NCBI RefSeq assembly: GCF_001042635.1
Contig: NZ_AP012331.1
Coordinates: forward strand, 2,170,001-2,234,000
Length of the DNA: 64,000 nucleotides
DNA from: Bifidobacterium scardovii JCM 12489 = DSM 13734
Lineage (GTDB): Bacteria; Actinomycetota; Actinomycetes; Actinomycetales; Bifidobacteriaceae
Direction of reading: 5' to 3'
In this document: in pieces, positions 9,494 through 19,688 of the stretch
Numbering within the stretch: the stretch's first letter is position 1
Layout: each line of letters begins with the position of its first letter
Notes under the pieces: generated by a model
Database searches by the model: none
Seen by the model: only the letters and a program-made list of their open reading frames with translations
Told to the model about the DNA's origin: nothing
Translations under genes and position numbers: made by a program

Positions 9494-10755
9494 TACCGCA
9501 GATCCTCATTGGCGGTCTTGACGGCCTTGTCCAGGGCCTCCTGCGCGCTCTGCTTGCCCTGGATGGCCAGCGCCACCTGCTCGCGCAGCACCGTCTTGGC
9601 GCGCTCCGAGAACGGCGCGGGCGAGGCGAACCAGTTGTCCTCGAAGATCGGCTTCGAGGCCATCACCACGGCCTGCTCCTGCATCGAATCGCCGGTCGGG
9701 CGGAACGCCGGGGAGTCGACGGCGTTCTTGGCCGAGGGGAAGGTGTGCGACTTGGTGCAGAATTCGGTCTGGTTGTCGACGTTCGTCACGAAGCGGGCGA
9801 ACTTGATCGCCATGTCCTTGTGCTTGGCGTTCTTGTTCACCACCAGCGTCTCCATGGCGACGTTGCTCTTGCCGCCTTCGCCGACCATGGCCGGGACGAT
9901 GGCCAGGTTCTCGTAGACCTTGGGGGCGTTCTCCTTGAAGTCCGACACGGCGTACGCCGATCCGCCGAGCGACGCGACGTCGCCCTGCTTGAAGGCGTCG
10001 CCCTCGCCGGTCCACTGGTTGTTGAGCGCGTCAGCCGACAGCGCCTTCTCGTTGTACATGTCGACGTAGTGCTGGACCATCTCGACGCCCTTGGCGTCGT
10101 TGAACGTGAACTCGGTCTGGTCCTTGTTCATCAGCTGCGCGCCGTAGCCGCCCAGCGATTCGATGGTGGGGATCGAGGCGGTCATGTTCGTGCCCGGGCA
10201 GTTGGCGCCCAGGGTCTTGGCGGCGTCGAACCACGCGTCGAGCGTTGTCGGCGGCTGGCCCACGCCGCAGCGGTCGAGCACGGCCTTGTTGTAGTACTGG
10301 ACGCCCGAGTTGAGGTACCACGGGTAGGCGTAGGCGCCGCGCTCGATGTTCTTGCCGTCGAAGGTCACGGCCTTCCACGACGAGGCGGTGAACTGCCCCT
10401 CGCCGTCGGGATCGTCCTTCGACAGGTTCGCGACGACGCCGGCCTTGGCCAGCCCATAGGCGCCGTTGGGGCTCATGTCGACGATGTCGGGCAGCGTGCC
10501 GGCCGCGGCGTCGGCGTTGATCTTGTCGGTGTACCCGTCGGCCGGCTGGTCGATCCACTTGATGGTCACGCCGGGATTGTCCTTCTCGAACTTGGCGATC
10601 AGATCGTTGAAATACGGCGTGTACGTGTCGTTCTTCAGATTCCAGGTCTGGAACGAGACCTCCTGACCGGAGGACGAGGCGCCGCCGCACGCGGCCATTC
10701 CCGCGATCATCGCCATGGCGCCGGTGACGGCGAGCACTTTCCTGAATGAGACCAT
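9493..10755 (-). CDS. Sugar ABC transporter solute-binding lipoprotein
   Basis: 420 aa extracellular binding protein of the CUT1 family. The N-terminus is a lipoprotein signal: a positive start, a hydrophobic core, and lipobox GMAAC with Cys23 as the lipidated residue, followed by a short Gly/Ser linker. The rest is the two-lobed fold, with a recognisable WIDQPADGYTDK segment early. First gene of the importer operon. The two tandem operators at 10850-10893 lie about 100 bp upstream, the same motif as before the intact mannosidase gene. Likely ligand: mannose-rich or N-glycan-derived oligosaccharides (inference from context). Confidence 0.92.
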   Translation of the reverse strand: MVSFRKVLAVTGAMAMIAGMAACGGASSSGQEVSFQTWNLKNDTYTPYFNDLIAKFEKDNPGVTIKWIDQPADGYTDKINADAAAGTLPDIVDMSPNGAYGLAKAGVVANLSKDDPDGEGQFTASSWKAVTFDGKNIERGAYAYPWYLNSGVQYYNKAVLDRCGVGQPPTTLDAWFDAAKTLGANCPGTNMTASIPTIESLGGYGAQLMNKDQTEFTFNDAKGVEMVQHYVDMYNEKALSADALNNQWTGEGDAFKQGDVASLGGSAYAVSDFKENAPKVYENLAIVPAMVGEGGKSNVAMETLVVNKNAKHKDMAIKFARFVTNVDNQTEFCTKSHTFPSAKNAVDSPAFRPTGDSMQEQAVVMASKPIFEDNWFASPAPFSERAKTVLREQVALAIQGKQSAQEALDKAVKTANEDLR

Positions 10756-10849
10756 CGTGGCCTTCCTTTCCTTGTCGATGCGGCGGGCCCTACGCTGGGC
10801 GAAGCCGCATTCGCGCGGACAACTTGCGCGATGCGCGCCTGTTCGGTCG

Positions 10850-10893
10850 AACTAAATCGCTTTAGTTACCCAACGAACTAAACCGCTTTATCT
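10850..10893. promoter_or_regulatory. Two tandem LacI-type operators before importer operon
   Basis: Site 1, AACTAAATCGCTTTAGTT (10850-10867), is an almost perfect palindrome around CG. Site 2, AACTAAACCGCTTTATCT (10876-10893), is a weaker copy 26 bp further on. Both match the operator at 7560. Two sites at this distance lie on nearly the same helix face, which suits cooperative binding. Confidence 0.75.
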
Positions 10894-11178
10894 AGGCGCA
10901 GATCCTATTAAACCTCGCACTCGGGCACCCGATGTTCGGGGGCATCGGGACATCAGCTCGCCATTGCGATTCACGGCGTGTTCATGCCTCGATGGCGCCG
11001 CCAATTGCCCCGAACCGCCGAGTCAGTCGCCCGCAGGCAAGCAATCGCAACGGTTTTCCGTGATGCCGACGACCCGGCAATCCCCCGATCGGCCGGATCG
11101 CCGCGCGACGGTCCCCCGCCGCCGGCCCGCTCGCCGCAGCACCGGAGCACGGCACCGGAGCATCACGCCGCCGGCGCG
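10894..11178. other. Intergenic stretch with no recognised gene
   Basis: About 285 bp between the importer operators and the end of dtd. No RBS-supported reading frame, RNA gene or strong terminator was recognised. It should contain the promoter of the importer operon and the end of the dtd transcript. Confidence 0.4.
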
Positions 11179-11667
11179 TCACCGCCCGTTGCCGGGCATG
11201 TCGGCCCGCGTGTCGACGACGATGGTCACCGGGCCGTCGTTGACCAGCCCGACCCGCATATGCGCGCCGAACCGCCCCTCGCGGACCGGCACTCCCCCGG
11301 ACCGCAGCGCCTCGTTGAACCTGATCCACATCAGATCGGCGTGCTCGGGCTTGCCGGCCCCGACGAAGCTGGGCCGGTTGCCCTTGTGCACGTCGGCGAA
11401 CAGCGTGAACTGCGAGATCGAGAGGATCTCGCCGCCGATGTCCTGAATGGAACGGTTCATTTTCCCCTGCTCGTCCTCGAATACGCGCAGGTTCAGGATC
11501 TTGTGCGCCAGCCAGGCGATCTGCTCCTCGCCGTCCTCGTCGGCGACGCCGACCAGCAGCACGAATCCCGGCCCGATCTGCCGGGGATCGAAGGTCGGGT
11601 CCAGGGTGCCCAGCTCGTTGACCACGTCCACGGACGCTTCCGATACACGTTGCAATACGACTTTCAT
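11179..11667 (-). CDS. dtd: D-aminoacyl-tRNA deacylase
   Basis: 162 aa Dtd enzyme, which hydrolyses D-aminoacyl-tRNA, and Gly-tRNA(Ala), as a proofreading step after aminoacylation. Both family motifs are present: SQFTLFA in the middle and the cross-subunit NDGPVT near the C-terminus. The start was set at ATG 11667 (MKVVLQRV), the conserved N-terminus of the family; the frame runs further upstream but without homology. It lies downstream of the tmRNA gene in the same orientation, with a hairpin between them. Confidence 0.93.
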   Translation of the reverse strand: MKVVLQRVSEASVDVVNELGTLDPTFDPRQIGPGFVLLVGVADEDGEEQIAWLAHKILNLRVFEDEQGKMNRSIQDIGGEILSISQFTLFADVHKGNRPSFVGAGKPEHADLMWIRFNEALRSGGVPVREGRFGAHMRVGLVNDGPVTIVVDTRADMPGNGR

Positions 11668-11760
11668 GCCAACCAGCTTACCGTGGAGCGCGGCGGCACG
11701 GCGCTGCCGCCGCGGACAAGGCGCACGGCGGCACGGCGGCATAACGGCCGCGACAACGCG

Positions 11761-11790
11761 AAAGGCGCCTCCCTCACGGGAGACGCCTTT
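11761..11790 (-). terminator. tmRNA transcript terminator
   Basis: AAAGGCGTCTCCC and GGGAGGCGCCTTT (leftward strand) pair over 13 bp with one G-U and a 4-nt loop, starting just 9 bp past the tmRNA 3' end and ending in TTT. The wobble pair forms only in leftward transcripts, which fits the tmRNA direction. Confidence 0.75.
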
Positions 11791-11798
11791 CGCGTCAG

Positions 11799-12191
11799 TG
11801 GAGTCGCGGGGAATTGAACCCCGGTCCGGTAACCGTACCCACAGTCTTCTACGTGCGTAGTCCGCTGGCCATGCGGCAGTTTTTCTGCCCCCATCTATAT
11901 CGCAGACAACCGATGGCGGGCATATCCACAGTAAAAGTCCCCGAATCACCCTGTGGCGCAATGATCCGGGCAAGTCTTCTTAACGACGCTCAGCATCCCC
12001 CCAAAGACGAGAGGGAGTGAACGGAGCTGCTGCCCGCTGGTTAATCCTGACTAAAAATCAGGCAGCGAGAGCGAACTCAGTGCGATTAGATTTAGCACTT
12101 ATTCTTTTGCCGGGGGCATCCACGAGCGGACCCGGCGTTCTCGGCACGCTTCCCTGCGACGAACAGGTCACCGTCGAAACCGATCGACCCC
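11799..12191 (-). ncRNA. ssrA: tmRNA (ssrA)
   Basis: Transfer-messenger RNA of about 393 nt. The 5' end GGGGTCGATCGGTTTCGACG is typical, and GGGGTCG pairs with CGACTCC at the 3' end to form the acceptor stem. The T-arm GGTTCAATTCC is just before it. The tag frame runs from 12096 to 12058 and encodes AKSNRTEFALAA then TGA; with the charged alanine this gives a tag ending in the protease-recognised ALAA. CCA is not encoded after the discriminator A, so it must be added. Role: frees ribosomes stalled on broken mRNA and marks the product for degradation. Confidence 0.97.
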
Positions 12192-12230
12192 AATCTTGAA
12201 TTATCAAGCTTCCGCTCACGCGGATATTTC

Positions 12231-12258
12231 AGTATATAGCACCATCCCCATAACGCAA
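12231..12258 (-). promoter_or_regulatory. Predicted tmRNA promoter
   Basis: TTGCGT (12258-12253), a 16-bp spacer and TATACT (12236-12231) on the leftward strand. Initiation would fall about 30 nt before the mature tmRNA 5' end, leaving a short leader for RNase P to remove. Confidence 0.55.
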
Positions 12259-12346
12259 AATCCGCGGGTGTCCAACCGGCGGCCCGCCGAATACCACCGC
12301 GCCGTTTCCCAAAGCCGCATGCCGCATGGCTCTCATCCCCGCCGAT

Positions 12347-12458
12347 TGACATGCTGAAACAGACGTTCTGCCGATTGACATGCCGAAATACCCGAAATAG
12401 GGCTCGATTTCGCCTGTTTGAGCATGCCAATCGGCAGAACGTCTGTTTCGGCATGTCA
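12347..12458. repeat. 36-bp inverted repeat with structured 40-nt loop
   Basis: Arm 12347-12382 (TGACATGCTGAAACAG then ACGTTCTGCCGATTGACATG) is the reverse complement of 12423-12458 except for two bases. The loop contains a smaller hairpin (CGAAAT...ATTTCG). The motif GATTGACATGC(C/T)GAAA occurs twice direct and twice inverted. It directly abuts the ftsQ terminator. It could be a short RNA, a mobile-element remnant or a protein-binding array; no function is established here. Confidence 0.8.
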
Positions 12459-12479
12459 AAAACCGCCAGGCGACGGCGG
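12458..12479 (-). terminator. Intrinsic terminator of the dcw operon
   Basis: On the leftward strand CCGCC-GTCGCCT-GGCGG is followed directly by TTTTT, 36 bp past the ftsQ stop. A classic stem plus T-run that ends the long division/cell-wall transcript. Confidence 0.75.
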
Positions 12480-12514
12480 GGTGCGGCGCGGCAGGGTTGC
12501 CCCGAACCGCGCGC

Positions 12515-13813
12515 CTACTTGATGATGGGGCGCGACGGCGCCGACACATCCACCTGGGTCTTGTCGCCGATCACGTTGGGATCGGACAGGATCTTGTCGA
12601 CGATGACCTTCTTGAGCTTGAGATCCGAGGAATCGCCCCAGATGACCACATGGGCGCCGCCGTCCAGCTCGGTGGTGATCGAATCCTGCGTGTCGGCGGT
12701 CACCTTGGTGATCGACCCGCGCGTCGCGTCCGAAAGCCCGCCGAGGATCTTCAACGCCTCCTTGATGGCGCGGTTGCCGAGGCTCTGCTCGGCGTTCTTC
12801 ACGTCGATGACGGGGATGCCGTCGGTGGAGGCGTCGCCGACCTTGTTGAGCACGCGGGCCTTGCTGTCGACCGCGACCAGCGCACCGTCCGGGGATCTGA
12901 GCATGGCGGCCGGCTGCTGGGCGCGGACCGTCACGGACAGGCTGTCCGGGAACTGCTTGCTCACCGTGGCCTGCGTGACGCCGGGGATCGCCTTCAGCTG
13001 GCTCACGACGTCGTCCGAGGACACCAGGAACAGCGACTTGCCCGACTGCTTGCCGGCGATGGCGATGATGTCGCTGGTGCTGACCCATTCGTTGCCGCCC
13101 GACACCTCGATGTTCGGGGTCTCCAGGCGGAACACCGACGAGAAGAACAGGAACCAGACCACGGCGATGATCGCCGCGACCGAGGCGGTCACCGCCGCGA
13201 CGCGCAGCGCGATGACGCGGGCGCTCAGCTTGCGGCGCTCCCTGAGGCGCGCATTGAAGTCCACGATCTTGGGACGGGTCGGCACGCCCAGCGCCCCGGC
13301 CGTCTCGTTGAGCGTCCTGGCGACGATGTCCTCGTCGGGCAGGCGCCGCGCGTCGACGAACCCCTCCCGGCCGCCATAGGGCGCGCCGGATCCGGCGCCG
13401 TTCGAGGCGACCGTGCGCCCGTGACCGCCGGAGCGGCCACCGGAACGTCCGCCGGACGCGCCGGCCTGATTCCCCGCGGAACGCCCCGTGGAACTTCCCG
13501 TGAAACGGCGGGTCCTGTCCGGCCGGCTCACCCGCGCCTGCGCCGCTCCGGACGGCTGCATGGCGCCCGCAGCGGCACCCGCGCCGCCCGAGGCCCTCTT
13601 GGCGCTTCTGGCACGCTGCGCGGAGCCGGCATACTCGCGGGGCTTCGCGCCGGAGCGCGGCTGCACCTTCGCGAGATCACCGGTCGCCAGACCGGCCGCA
13701 TCGGCCAAGCCGGTCGATCCAGACACGCTGCGCGCACGCCGGCCGACGGCACGCGGCTTGCCGTCCGGCTGCGCCGCATCCGCGTCGTGCGAGCTGATGA
13801 TCCGCCGTCCCAT
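12515..13813 (-). CDS. ftsQ: Cell division protein FtsQ/DivIB
   Basis: 432 aa bitopic division protein that links early and late divisome components (FtsB/FtsL/FtsI). The first 195 or so residues are cytoplasmic and rich in Ala, Gly, Arg and Ser, much longer than in E. coli. One membrane helix (about residues 205-228) follows, then a POTRA domain (LETPNIEVSGGNEWVS... with KQFPDSLSVTVR) and a beta domain. It overlaps the murC stop by 4 bp (ATGA). Last gene of the operon; no ftsA or ftsZ follows, since the tmRNA gene comes next. Confidence 0.92.
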   Translation of the reverse strand: MGRRIISSHDADAAQPDGKPRAVGRRARSVSGSTGLADAAGLATGDLAKVQPRSGAKPREYAGSAQRARSAKRASGGAGAAAGAMQPSGAAQARVSRPDRTRRFTGSSTGRSAGNQAGASGGRSGGRSGGHGRTVASNGAGSGAPYGGREGFVDARRLPDEDIVARTLNETAGALGVPTRPKIVDFNARLRERRKLSARVIALRVAAVTASVAAIIAVVWFLFFSSVFRLETPNIEVSGGNEWVSTSDIIAIAGKQSGKSLFLVSSDDVVSQLKAIPGVTQATVSKQFPDSLSVTVRAQQPAAMLRSPDGALVAVDSKARVLNKVGDASTDGIPVIDVKNAEQSLGNRAIKEALKILGGLSDATRGSITKVTADTQDSITTELDGGAHVVIWGDSSDLKLKKVIVDKILSDPNVIGDKTQVDVSAPSRPIIK

Positions 13814-15402
13814 CAGCGCCCGTCCGCCACCCGGTGGGCTTCGAGCGCGTGCAGCAGCACCTCGTCCATCTGGGTGATGTCGCCGGCTCCGACGGTGAAG
13901 ATCACGTCGCCGCGGTGCGCGCGCATAGCCAGCATCTGGGCCGCCACCTGCATGTCGTCGACCGCGGCGATCCAGTGTCCGGCCGGGTCGTGGGCGATCC
14001 CGGCCGCGGCATCGACGATGGTGTGCGGGCCGACGTCGGGGAAATCGGCCTGGGTCTCGCGGGCCGGGAAGATGCCGGACACGATCACGTCATCGGCCTT
14101 GGCCAGCGCCTGCGCGAATTCCGCCGCGAAGAACTTGGTGCGGGAGAACAGGTGCGGCTGGAACAGCACGCGGATCGTCGCGTTCGGGTAGCGGCGGCGG
14201 GCGGCGTCCAGCAGGGCCGCGATCTCGGTCGGATGGTGGGCGTAGTCGTCCACCACGCTCACGCCGGCGACCTCGCCGCGGATCTGGAAGCGGCGGGAGG
14301 CTCCGAGGAACCCGCCGACCGCCTCGGCGGCCCGTTCGGGGGCCATGCCAAGCAGCATCGCCGCAATGATCGCGGCGGTTGCGTTGCGCGCGTTGTGCAC
14401 GCCGGGAACCTTCAGGCTCACCGGCAGGTGCAGGTCGCCGGCCGCACCGGACGCACCGGCGCCACCCGAGCGCAGCACCGCGCCCGGCAGGTCGACGACG
14501 AAGCGCTCGGCGCCGCTGCCCGACGACTCGCTCTCAGATTCGATATGCACGAACGCCGCCCCGTTGAGGTCGCCGATCAGATCGGCCGGCCGCGTGGCGT
14601 ACGCGATCACCTTCGCCGACGTCTCCGGGCCGAGCCGGCGCAGCACGGACAGTGCGCCCTCGTCGTCGGCGCACAGGATCACATGGCCGCGCGCGTGGCC
14701 GGCGTGCTCGACGAACGCGGCGTGGTAGTTGTCCTCGGTGCCGTAGTGGTCCAGGTGGTCGGCCTCGGCGTTGGTGATGATGGCGATGTCGGGATGGTAC
14801 TTCTCGAAGCTGCCGTCCGACTCGTCGGCCTCGGCCACCAGCACGTCGCCGCGCCCGGCGTGGCCGCCGTCCAGGGTGCCGCCGTCCGGCGCCTGGATGG
14901 AGCCGCCGATCGCGTAGCTCGGGTCGGCGAGCGCGCCTTCGCCGGCGTGCACGAGGATATGGGCGAGCATCGAGCTGGTGGTGGTCTTGCCGTGCGCCCC
15001 GGCCACGGTCACCGCCCGCTTGGACGCCATGAGCAGCGCGAGGATGTCGCTGCGGTGCACGATACGCGCCCCGGCGGCATGCGCCGCCACGATCTCGGGG
15101 TTGGAGGCCTTGATGGCGCTGGAGAACACCACCGTGCGCGCGCCGGCCACGTTCTCGGCCCGCTGCCCGAACTGCACGCGGATGCCGAGCGACTCCAGCC
15201 GGTCGGTTTTGGCGCTGCGTTCGCGGTCGGAACCATCCACGTCGACGCCTTGCTCATGCAGCATCTCGGCGAGCACGCTCATGCCGGCGCCGCCGATGCC
15301 GATGAAATGGGTGCGGCCCAGATCAGCCACCGTCTGGCCCTCCGCGAACGTGGCCTTGGTCGGATCGAGCACGATCGCTTCGGTATGGTTCAGTTCATTC
15401 AC
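13813..15402 (-). CDS. murC: UDP-N-acetylmuramate--L-alanine ligase
   Basis: 529 aa MurC, which adds L-alanine to UDP-MurNAc in the cytoplasm using ATP. The N-terminal Rossmann motif HFIGIGGAGMSVLAE and the P-loop AGAHGKTTTSSML are both present, as is the YAHHPTEIAAL segment of the C-terminal domain. It is about 40 residues longer than many MurC proteins, with a Ser/Gly-rich insertion in the middle domain. The gap to murG is 120 bp; its stop overlaps the ftsQ start. Confidence 0.95.
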   Translation of the reverse strand: MNELNHTEAIVLDPTKATFAEGQTVADLGRTHFIGIGGAGMSVLAEMLHEQGVDVDGSDRERSAKTDRLESLGIRVQFGQRAENVAGARTVVFSSAIKASNPEIVAAHAAGARIVHRSDILALLMASKRAVTVAGAHGKTTTSSMLAHILVHAGEGALADPSYAIGGSIQAPDGGTLDGGHAGRGDVLVAEADESDGSFEKYHPDIAIITNAEADHLDHYGTEDNYHAAFVEHAGHARGHVILCADDEGALSVLRRLGPETSAKVIAYATRPADLIGDLNGAAFVHIESESESSGSGAERFVVDLPGAVLRSGGAGASGAAGDLHLPVSLKVPGVHNARNATAAIIAAMLLGMAPERAAEAVGGFLGASRRFQIRGEVAGVSVVDDYAHHPTEIAALLDAARRRYPNATIRVLFQPHLFSRTKFFAAEFAQALAKADDVIVSGIFPARETQADFPDVGPHTIVDAAAGIAHDPAGHWIAAVDDMQVAAQMLAMRAHRGDVIFTVGAGDITQMDEVLLHALEAHRVADGR

Positions 15403-15522
15403 CGATGTTCTCCTTGACTATCGTCCGGACGCTCACGCGCGGCCGGGCCCCTCTCCATTATGGACGGCCGATCGCCGCGCCGCGGGCGATGGTCCACACC
15501 CGCGCACGGCGACGCCGCACGA

Positions 15523-16692
15523 TCATCGCGCCAGTTCCAGCACCTTGCCGGCCATGACGTCGGCCGCGTCGCGGATGCCGTAGCCCCATGCCTTCTCGCC
15601 GAACTGGCGCAGGCGGATCGGGTCGTCGAGCAATCCGGGCACGCGCCCCTCCACCCACGCCGAGGTGAAGTCGCGGTCGCGCACCATCATGCCGCCGCCC
15701 GCCTCGACGACGGGCTGGGCGTTGAAGCGCTGCTCGCCGTTGCCGATCGGCAGCGGCACGTAGATGGCCGGCAGGCCGAGGGCCGCCAGCTCCGAAACCG
15801 ACCCGGCGCCGGCGCGGCAGATCACGAGCGCCGCGCAGGCGAACGCCAGGTCGATGCGCTCCAGATACTCGGCGACGTGGTAGTCGCCGCCGGACGCCTC
15901 ATCGAACAGGCCGCTCAGCGCCTGCTCCCCCGCCGAGGCCGCGACCATGGACCGCACCTCGTCGATCTTGCCCCTGCCGGTCAGGTGGATGACCTGCGCA
16001 CGCTTCAGGATCTCGCCGGCCGCGCCGGCCATGGCGCGGTTGAGGCTCTGCGCGCCCAGCGATCCTCCGGTCACCAGAACCACCGGCCGATTGGCGTCGA
16101 CGCCCAGCTTGGCGGCCGCCTCGTCGCGCACGGCGACGCGGTCGGCGGAGAAACGCGAGCACAGTTCGGCGATGGCCGGGCGCAGCGGCAGGCCGACGCG
16201 TTCGATCGCGGCGCCATCGCGCGCTTTCAGCCCGGTGTTATCGTATGCGGTGCCGATGTAGTCGGCCCAGCGCGCGCCGAGCTTGTTGGCCATGCCGGCC
16301 TTCGCGTTCTGCTCGTGGATCGCGATCGGGATGCCCATCCGGTGCGCGGCCGCATACGCGGGCGCCGAGGCGTATCCGCCGAAGCCGACGATCACGTCCG
16401 CCTGGCGGGAGGCGAGGATGCCGCGCACCTTGGCCGTCTCGCGCTTCCACTTCGCCGGGAACTGCAGCGCGTAGAGATTGGGCCGGCGCGGGAACGGCAC
16501 CTTGTCGATGGTGTCCAGCTCATAGCCGGCCTGCGGCACCAGATCATGCTCCAGACCGACCTCGGTGCCGATGACGCTGACCTGCGCCTGCGGCTCGATG
16601 CGCCGGATGGCCGAGGCCACCGCCAGCAGCGGATTGACATGGCCGGCGGTGCCTCCGCCGGCGAGAACGACATGGGGGGCTTGTGTACTCAT
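15523..16692 (-). CDS. murG: Lipid II synthase MurG
   Basis: 389 aa membrane-associated glycosyltransferase (GT28) that transfers GlcNAc from UDP-GlcNAc to lipid I to make lipid II. The lipid-binding G-loop [15 protein letters not shown] is at the N-terminus, the second G-loop [12 protein letters not shown] in the middle, and [23 protein letters not shown] forms the donor site. Start at ATG 16692 (MSTQAPHV), with GGAG upstream; the extra open frame before it has no family similarity. Confidence 0.95.
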   Translation of the reverse strand: MSTQAPHVVLAGGGTAGHVNPLLAVASAIRRIEPQAQVSVIGTEVGLEHDLVPQAGYELDTIDKVPFPRRPNLYALQFPAKWKRETAKVRGILASRQADVIVGFGGYASAPAYAAAHRMGIPIAIHEQNAKAGMANKLGARWADYIGTAYDNTGLKARDGAAIERVGLPLRPAIAELCSRFSADRVAVRDEAAAKLGVDANRPVVLVTGGSLGAQSLNRAMAGAAGEILKRAQVIHLTGRGKIDEVRSMVAASAGEQALSGLFDEASGGDYHVAEYLERIDLAFACAALVICRAGAGSVSELAALGLPAIYVPLPIGNGEQRFNAQPVVEAGGGMMVRDRDFTSAWVEGRVPGLLDDPIRLRQFGEKAWGYGIRDAADVMAGKVLELAR

Positions 16693-16828
16693 ATTCTCCG
16701 AGCTTAGACCACGGGCGCAACCTCGCCCGTACAAGGATCGAATGGTTTTCGGCGGGACTTCGGCGAAGCCCGGGGCGTGGATCGCGGCGACGGCGGAACG
16801 GCCGGGAGTCCGGAACCGCCGCCAAGGG

Positions 16829-18142
16829 TCAGGCCAGTCTGGACTCGGCCTTGATCTGCGGCTGGGCGCGCATGAGGCTGGCGGCCACGCCGGCAGCCGA
16901 CAGGCACATGATGAGCGATGACCCGCCAGCGGACACGAACGGCATCGGCACGCCGAGCACCGGAAGCAGGCCTACGACCACGCCGATGTTCACGAGCGCC
17001 TGGCCGACGATCCACACCGCGATGCACACCAGCGCCATCGAGGTGTACCGGTCCTTGGTCTGCAACGCCACGCAGATCAGGCACCAGCCGATCACCACGA
17101 ACAGCAGGATCACGAGCGCGGCGCCGATGAACCCGGTCTCCTCGCCGATGATCGCGAAGATGAAGTCGTTCTGCGCGGCGGGCAGGTAGTTCCATTTCTC
17201 CTTGGAATTGCCCAGGCCGACGCCGATCAGCCCGCCCGACGCCATCGCGTACTTCGCGTGGACCGACTGGTAGCAGATGCTCCTCGTGTCGCTGGTGGAG
17301 CACGAGTACGCCGCCAGCACGCGGTTGAGGCGGTTCGGGCTGGTGATCACGAGCGCGAGCACCAGCACGCCGAGCACGGCGACCATCCCGACGAAGAACC
17401 TGGTCGGGAACCCGCCGATCATGAACGCGGTGACGCCGATGAACACGATGATCAGGGCCGTGCCGAGGTCCTTGCCGAGCAGCACCAGCCCGAGGCTGAC
17501 CACGTAGGCGACGCCGGGCACCAGATACGCCCTGATGCCTTCCGCGCGGTAGCGTTTGGCCGACACCAGCAGCGCGGCCGGCAGCCATATGCACAGCGCC
17601 AGCTTGGTGACCTCCGCGGGCTGCATCGAGAACCCGGCGATGTAGATCCATCCGGAGTTGCCGTGCGTGTCCCCGCCTCGGCCCAGCGGCGTCAGGGTCA
17701 GCGTCTGCAGCAGCATGGACGCCACCACGAAGGCGAAGCTGATGCGCCGGTAGAACAGCGCGCGCCGGCGCATGAAGAACACGGCCGCGGCCACGCCGAT
17801 CACGCCGTAGACGCCCTGGCTCAAGGCCTGCACCCACGGCGCCTTGCTCTGCGAGATCAGGCTGACCGTCGAGCTGGAGAACACCATGATCAGGCCGAAA
17901 CCCGTAAGCACGACGACGGCCACCAGAAAGCCGTGGTAGCACCACAGCGGGTTGAACAGGCTGCGGATGCCGGTATAGCCGGCGAAGCCCATCTCGTCGT
18001 CCGCGTCGATGCGCGTGCGCACCGCCTTGGGATGCGGCGCGCCCGTATGCCCGGAGCGCCCGGATCGCCCGGACTCGCCGGACCGTCCGGACGATCCGGA
18101 CACCGAGCGCGGGGTGCCGCTGGTCCTTCTACCGTTCGCCAT
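16829..18142 (-). CDS. ftsW: Septal peptidoglycan polymerase FtsW
   Basis: 437 aa SEDS-family membrane protein that polymerises lipid II at the septum with FtsI. About ten membrane segments follow a basic, Ser/Gly-rich cytoplasmic N-terminus of about 55 residues. Family motifs visible: [29 protein letters not shown] and the C-terminal [16 protein letters not shown]. The start overlaps the end of murD by 14 bp. Confidence 0.95.
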   Translation of the reverse strand: MANGRRTSGTPRSVSGSSGRSGESGRSGRSGHTGAPHPKAVRTRIDADDEMGFAGYTGIRSLFNPLWCYHGFLVAVVVLTGFGLIMVFSSSTVSLISQSKAPWVQALSQGVYGVIGVAAAVFFMRRRALFYRRISFAFVVASMLLQTLTLTPLGRGGDTHGNSGWIYIAGFSMQPAEVTKLALCIWLPAALLVSAKRYRAEGIRAYLVPGVAYVVSLGLVLLGKDLGTALIIVFIGVTAFMIGGFPTRFFVGMVAVLGVLVLALVITSPNRLNRVLAAYSCSTSDTRSICYQSVHAKYAMASGGLIGVGLGNSKEKWNYLPAAQNDFIFAIIGEETGFIGAALVILLFVVIGWCLICVALQTKDRYTSMALVCIAVWIVGQALVNIGVVVGLLPVLGVPMPFVSAGGSSLIMCLSAAGVAASLMRAQPQIKAESRLA

Positions 18143-19562
18143 GCTCCCCCGTCCACCGTGCCGCGGCGGCGGCGAAACGATCGCCGCGCTCGGCGTAGGA
18201 CTTGAATTGGTCCATCGAGGCGCAGGCCGGGGCCATGAGCACCACGTCGCCCGACACGGCGTAGGATCCGGCCGCGTCGACGGCGCGGTCCATCACCGTG
18301 GCGTTGTCGTCCGGGTTGATGACGGTCAGCGGGATGTCGGGGGCGCTGGCGGCGAAGGCGTCGATCATCGGCCGCTGGTCCTTGCCGATGATCACGGCGG
18401 CCTTGATCGTGTGCGCCTGGTCGGCCACGAGCTGCTCGAACCGGCTACCCTTCGCCAGTCCGCCGGCGATCCACACCACGGACTTGTCCGCGAAGCTGCT
18501 CAGCGAGGCCTTGGCCGCATGGGCATTCGTGGCCTTCGAGTCGTCGACGAAGCGGACGGTTCCGCCGTCGGCCATTGTGGCCGTGGCCACGGTCTGGATG
18601 CGGTGGCCGCCCGGGGCGAACCGGCGCAGCGCGCCGAGCGCCAGCTCGCGGTCGGCGCCCATGCCGAGCACCAGCGCCAGCGCCGTCAGCGCGTCGGCGA
18701 TCAGATGCGGGTAGAGCGTGCCGTCCGGCTCCTGCAGATGCGAGAACTCGGCGAGGGGCGCCAGCCGCACGGCTTCGCCCGGCTCGCCGCCGGCCACGCC
18801 GCTCCGGTCGACGATCCACCCGTCGGCCACGCCGATCTGGCCGGATGCCGGCTCATGCAGCGTGAATCCGATACGGCGGCAGTCCGGGCCGGTCTGCGCG
18901 GCCGCGGCCAACGCGCTGACCCGCGCGTCGTCGGCGTTGTAGACCAGCGCGCGCTTGACGCCGTGGAACACCTTCGCCTTGTCGGCCGCGTAGTTGTCGA
19001 TGCCGCCGTGCCAGTCGAGGTGGTCGTCGGCGATGTTGGTGATCGCGGCGCAGTCCAGGCGCAGCGAATCGGTGAAATGCAGCTGGAAGGAGCTCAGCTC
19101 CACGCACAGCACGTCGTGGGACGGGTCGATGGCCGCATGGGACACGGCCTTGCCGATGTTGCCGACGGCCGGGGCGTCGAGCCCGCAGGCGGTGAGCATC
19201 GCGGAGGTCATCTCGGTGGTCGAGGTCTTGCCGTTCGTGCCGGTGATGCCGATCCACGCCGCCGGCTCGCCGGTCCTGGCGTTGTCGGCGCGCAGCCGCC
19301 ACGCCAGCTCGACCTCGCTGAACACGGGGATGGACCGGCGCTGCGCCTCGAGGATGAACGGGGTACGCGGGTTGAACACCGGGGAGGTCATCACCAGGTC
19401 GACCGCATCCCAATCGATCCGGTCAAAGGAGTGCAGATCGGCCTCGGGCTTGCGCTCGTCCACGCCGATCACCCGCTTCGCGCGGGACCGCAGCACGTCG
19501 ATCATGCTCCGCCCGGAGATCCCCAGCCCGGCCACGAGCACCGTTTTGTCATTGAGCTTCAT
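18129..19562 (-). CDS. murD: UDP-MurNAc-L-alanine--D-glutamate ligase
   Basis: 477 aa MurD, which adds D-glutamate to the peptidoglycan precursor. P-loop [13 protein letters not shown], middle-domain [11 protein letters not shown] (Mg/ATP contacts) and C-terminal [12 protein letters not shown] are visible. The start ATG 19562 ([14 protein letters not shown]) was preferred over a longer frame because GAGG lies 6-7 bp upstream and family similarity begins there. The gap to mraY is 126 bp. Confidence 0.95.
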   Translation of the reverse strand: MKLNDKTVLVAGLGISGRSMIDVLRSRAKRVIGVDERKPEADLHSFDRIDWDAVDLVMTSPVFNPRTPFILEAQRRSIPVFSEVELAWRLRADNARTGEPAAWIGITGTNGKTSTTEMTSAMLTACGLDAPAVGNIGKAVSHAAIDPSHDVLCVELSSFQLHFTDSLRLDCAAITNIADDHLDWHGGIDNYAADKAKVFHGVKRALVYNADDARVSALAAAAQTGPDCRRIGFTLHEPASGQIGVADGWIVDRSGVAGGEPGEAVRLAPLAEFSHLQEPDGTLYPHLIADALTALALVLGMGADRELALGALRRFAPGGHRIQTVATATMADGGTVRFVDDSKATNAHAAKASLSSFADKSVVWIAGGLAKGSRFEQLVADQAHTIKAAVIIGKDQRPMIDAFAASAPDIPLTVINPDDNATVMDRAVDAAGSYAVSGDVVLMAPACASMDQFKSYAERGDRFAAAAARWTGEHGER

Positions 19563-19688
19563 ATCAGCCTCTTTAGTATGCGTCCAACAGATATCGTCGG
19601 ACGCGGTATCGTTCACCGATGATGCCGGCGTCGCGCGCCGGCGCGCCCTGTGCCCCGCCGTCGTCCCGCAACGGCTCCGCAGGCGGTC

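Noticed and set aside
11799..11870. Stand-alone tRNA gene suggested by GGTTCAATTCC and an acceptor end
   Set aside because: The matching 5' acceptor strand is about 390 nt away and a tag frame lies between, so it is the tRNA-like part of tmRNA.
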